Assembly: GCA_963576735.1 (NCBI GenBank)
Contig: OY755174.1
Location: 5,270,001 to 5,334,000, forward strand
Length of the DNA: 64,000 nucleotides
Direction of reading: 5' to 3'
DNA from: Bedellia somnulentella
Lineage: Eukaryota > Arthropoda > Insecta > Lepidoptera > Bedelliidae
Below are positions 61,862 to 64,000 of this stretch, one piece after another; within the stretch, counting starts at the first letter, position 1, and every line of letters starts with the position of its first letter. The position numbers and the translations under genes were made by a program. The notes beneath the pieces are model-generated. The model saw only the letters and a list, made by a program, of their open reading frames with translations. It had not been told where the DNA came from and made no database searches.

Positions 61862-63539
61862 TTTGGCAATTCACTGTTACACTCACTTTAAAAACTATTC
61901 ATATATACACTTTACTCCAATCTATTATGAGACTCGATCTAGAAAAATATTGGTTGATTTTAACGGTTTCTCTTTAATGATAAAATATAGAAAGAGTCCT
62001 CTCTTTGATCTGTGGCATTACTAAACATGCTTTTTGACTAGTGACCAATCTCGAATTCACATTATTTAATGGTGTTTTCACTAGTACATCTCTTACTTTA
62101 TCGTGAAAACAGGCGATATTGATTATTTTTCGATTTTACAGTAATAGTTAAAAATTAGTTTATACAAATTTATTGGTTTGGTGAAGAGCAATAGCCTAAA
62201 AACCAAAATAATTCGTCATTAAATTTTAACGAGTATCGTTTCCTTGACTACAACCAGGCAATAATAATAATCTGGGAAAAAACTCAACAGAATTAAGTTC
62301 AGGTAAGGAGGATTACCGGGTCTCCCTGGCAAAGGCCGTCCGGAAAGTTTTATGACTATAAAATATGGCTCGGCCTGAAATAGGCCATGTTTACATCCGA
62401 GCATAACCCCCGAAGTTTTGACCCGGCGAGAATCACAATTCCGGAAAGAGGGTGAGATTAAAATGAGCAGCGTTTGATTACACTTTTATTTTACAGAGGA
62501 AAGGAGAGAATTTAATAGTCTTTCTTGTCGACATCATTTTATTATAAACCAGTGAAGGCAAAAGTTTTCTTTTTGATAAAGTCTGACAATGACCTCTACT
62601 TAGAAACTTAATACTTCATTTATAAAGAATTTATATTATAAAAGAATGGCATGGTAACTGCTTTGAAATTGGAAACAATTGATGTAATGATAGCAAGAAT
62701 TCTCGTTTTAAATAGAATTTATATTAAAGACCCTCATATAGTAAGAACCCGTATTTGTGTAATCAATAAAGTGGATTATTAAAACATAAAAGCGAGATTC
62801 AAAGCCTTCTTAGAATACAGTAAAAGCTCGCGATGACATTGTCACTTTTGATATGGTACGGTTTTAATATCGTCGGTATGAGACAGGGGAAATTGATTGA
62901 TTAAAATCCATTTTCGTTTGGAAAGCTTCATTAGCCGCTTAAATGTGTTATTAAAGAACTAAAACTTTATTTTTACTGAGAAAAAAGCTAAGAGCTATTA
63001 TTTATCGTAGAGGACTCAGAGGGCGTAGTAATTAGTTTTCAGTCGAAAACACAAAATTTCATTAGACTACGACTATTTTATTTGTAGTTTGCCATTGTGT
63101 TAAATTTAAGGGTAATTTAGGTTATACGAAGTTTTTTACGTGAAATGACAGGTTATAGTAAACGAAGTAATATTCCTCTGCTGCTAAATATGCAGCTATG
63201 AGTAAAATTCTGAAAACATAATGTTTCGAATAGCGAATTCCAAAAAATCTCTCTCAACTCTGCAATATAACACAAATTTAGAAAGCGTATTGAAACAAGA
63301 TTGTTTATGCTTTATAAAACCTAATTTAATTCGCTGAAACTATGTTGCACGAAATATTACGAGCATTTTAATCAACAATATTTAGCAGGAACTCTAAACT
63401 CGGAATAGATATACCGAATTAACCTAGAGAAGAGGTATAATCTGCTGTAAACCTACTTATGTTTGTTTGGATTGTTTTGTGGTTATCTAGTTTAGTCTAT
63501 CTTGGCGGTTATTTGACCAACGCATTTATAATAACGCTT
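61862..63539. other. Upstream of LpR: 5' UTR/promoter region, no gene seen
   Basis: The LpR promoter should lie here, since the start codon is at 61861. I find no convincing TATA box or CpG-rich patch. A GC-richer segment at 62310-62410 (CTCCCTGGCAAAGGCCGTCC) contains no recognisable coding sequence. Confidence 0.35.
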
Positions 63540-63690
63540 ATAGTACCCATTGGGGTAGGCACATACTTTTGATCGCCGCTTTGTACGATCCTGCTTTCGA
63601 GCTTTATTTATGAGTCCTTAATTGTTTTATCCTTTATTTCTGCCTGTAACTTATCCATACATGCTCTTTTATTAACACGCTTATATTAGT
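63540..63690 (-). mobile_element. 3' tail of the RTE LINE family, truncated
   Basis: CCCATTGGGGTAGGCA, GATCGCCGCTTTGTACGATC and CATACATGCTCTTTTATT match the 3' parts of the copies at 2.6 and 36.6 kb. It is followed by the host repeat (CGATTTGACCCACTTTAAACG) that the 2.6-kb copy interrupts. Confidence 0.6.
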
Positions 63691-63956
63691 TTCACCTGTA
63701 TGTATGTAACAGACTCCTTTAAACTCGATTTGACCCACTTTAAACGGACCGATTTAAATTAAAATTTGTACACTTATCGAGAATCAGGGACAGTATAATA
63801 TTTTTATAGTTTCATCCCATTATCCTGATTAGGGCCGCCAAGATTAAATAATTTCAAATTCTTCAGCAATAAAAAGTTAAAAATAAATATAGTTAAAAAA
63901 AACTAAAAAACACGCTTTTAAAGCACATCGAACTAAAAGTGAATAATAATTCCTAA

Positions 63957-64000
63957 TAACATAACATAACATAAACGTTCACGCCGAATATCCCCGAAGG
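63957..64000 (-). mobile_element. SINE (family 1) 3' end, cut by window edge
   Basis: AACATAACATAACATAAACG, then TTCACGCCGAATATCCCCGA, is the family-1 tail in reverse. The rest lies outside the window. Confidence 0.75.

Overview
The window is AT-rich insect nuclear DNA, almost certainly from a moth or butterfly. It holds one large split gene on the minus strand, embedded in transposon-rich introns and flanks. The lepidopteran assignment is an inference from the repeats: Helitrons ending in CTAG, RTE-type LINEs with (TATG)n tails, and two abundant SINE families with target-site duplications.

The gene is a lipophorin receptor (LpR), an LDLR/VLDLR-family endocytic receptor. I rebuilt 16 coding exons from the start codon at 61861 down to the stop at 16164. 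Every junction is GT-AG and every phase matches, giving 2718 coding bases and 905 residues. Domain order is signal peptide, eight LDL-receptor class A (LA) ligand-binding repeats, EGF-A, EGF-B, a six-bladed YWTD beta-propeller, EGF-C, a 29-residue O-linked-type linker, one membrane helix, and a tail with an FDNPVY internalisation motif. Three splice variants can be proposed: skipping of the linker exon, read-through of the last intron giving another C-terminus, and an unexpected 78-bp in-frame partial copy of a propeller exon (32645-32722) that keeps a donor and has its own acceptor.

1-15.2 kb lies downstream of the gene and is mobile DNA: a Helitron, LINE fragments, a 431-bp palindromic MITE, and a 7454-bp foldback element (4817-12270). 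The foldback has apparently perfect 370-bp inverted termini, a 9-bp target duplication, and two opposed arrays of a ~183-bp repeat. A THAP zinc-finger remnant lies beyond it. 15.2-62 kb is the LpR gene; its introns carry SINEs, Helitrons, MITEs, a LINE split by a Helitron, and a small unidentified 112-codon ORF on the same strand (27238-27576). 62-64 kb is upstream flank with no gene seen, ending in a LINE tail and a SINE cut by the window edge.

All coordinates, splice sites and duplications were read by eye. Family names rest on protein or repeat hallmarks; no database search was possible.
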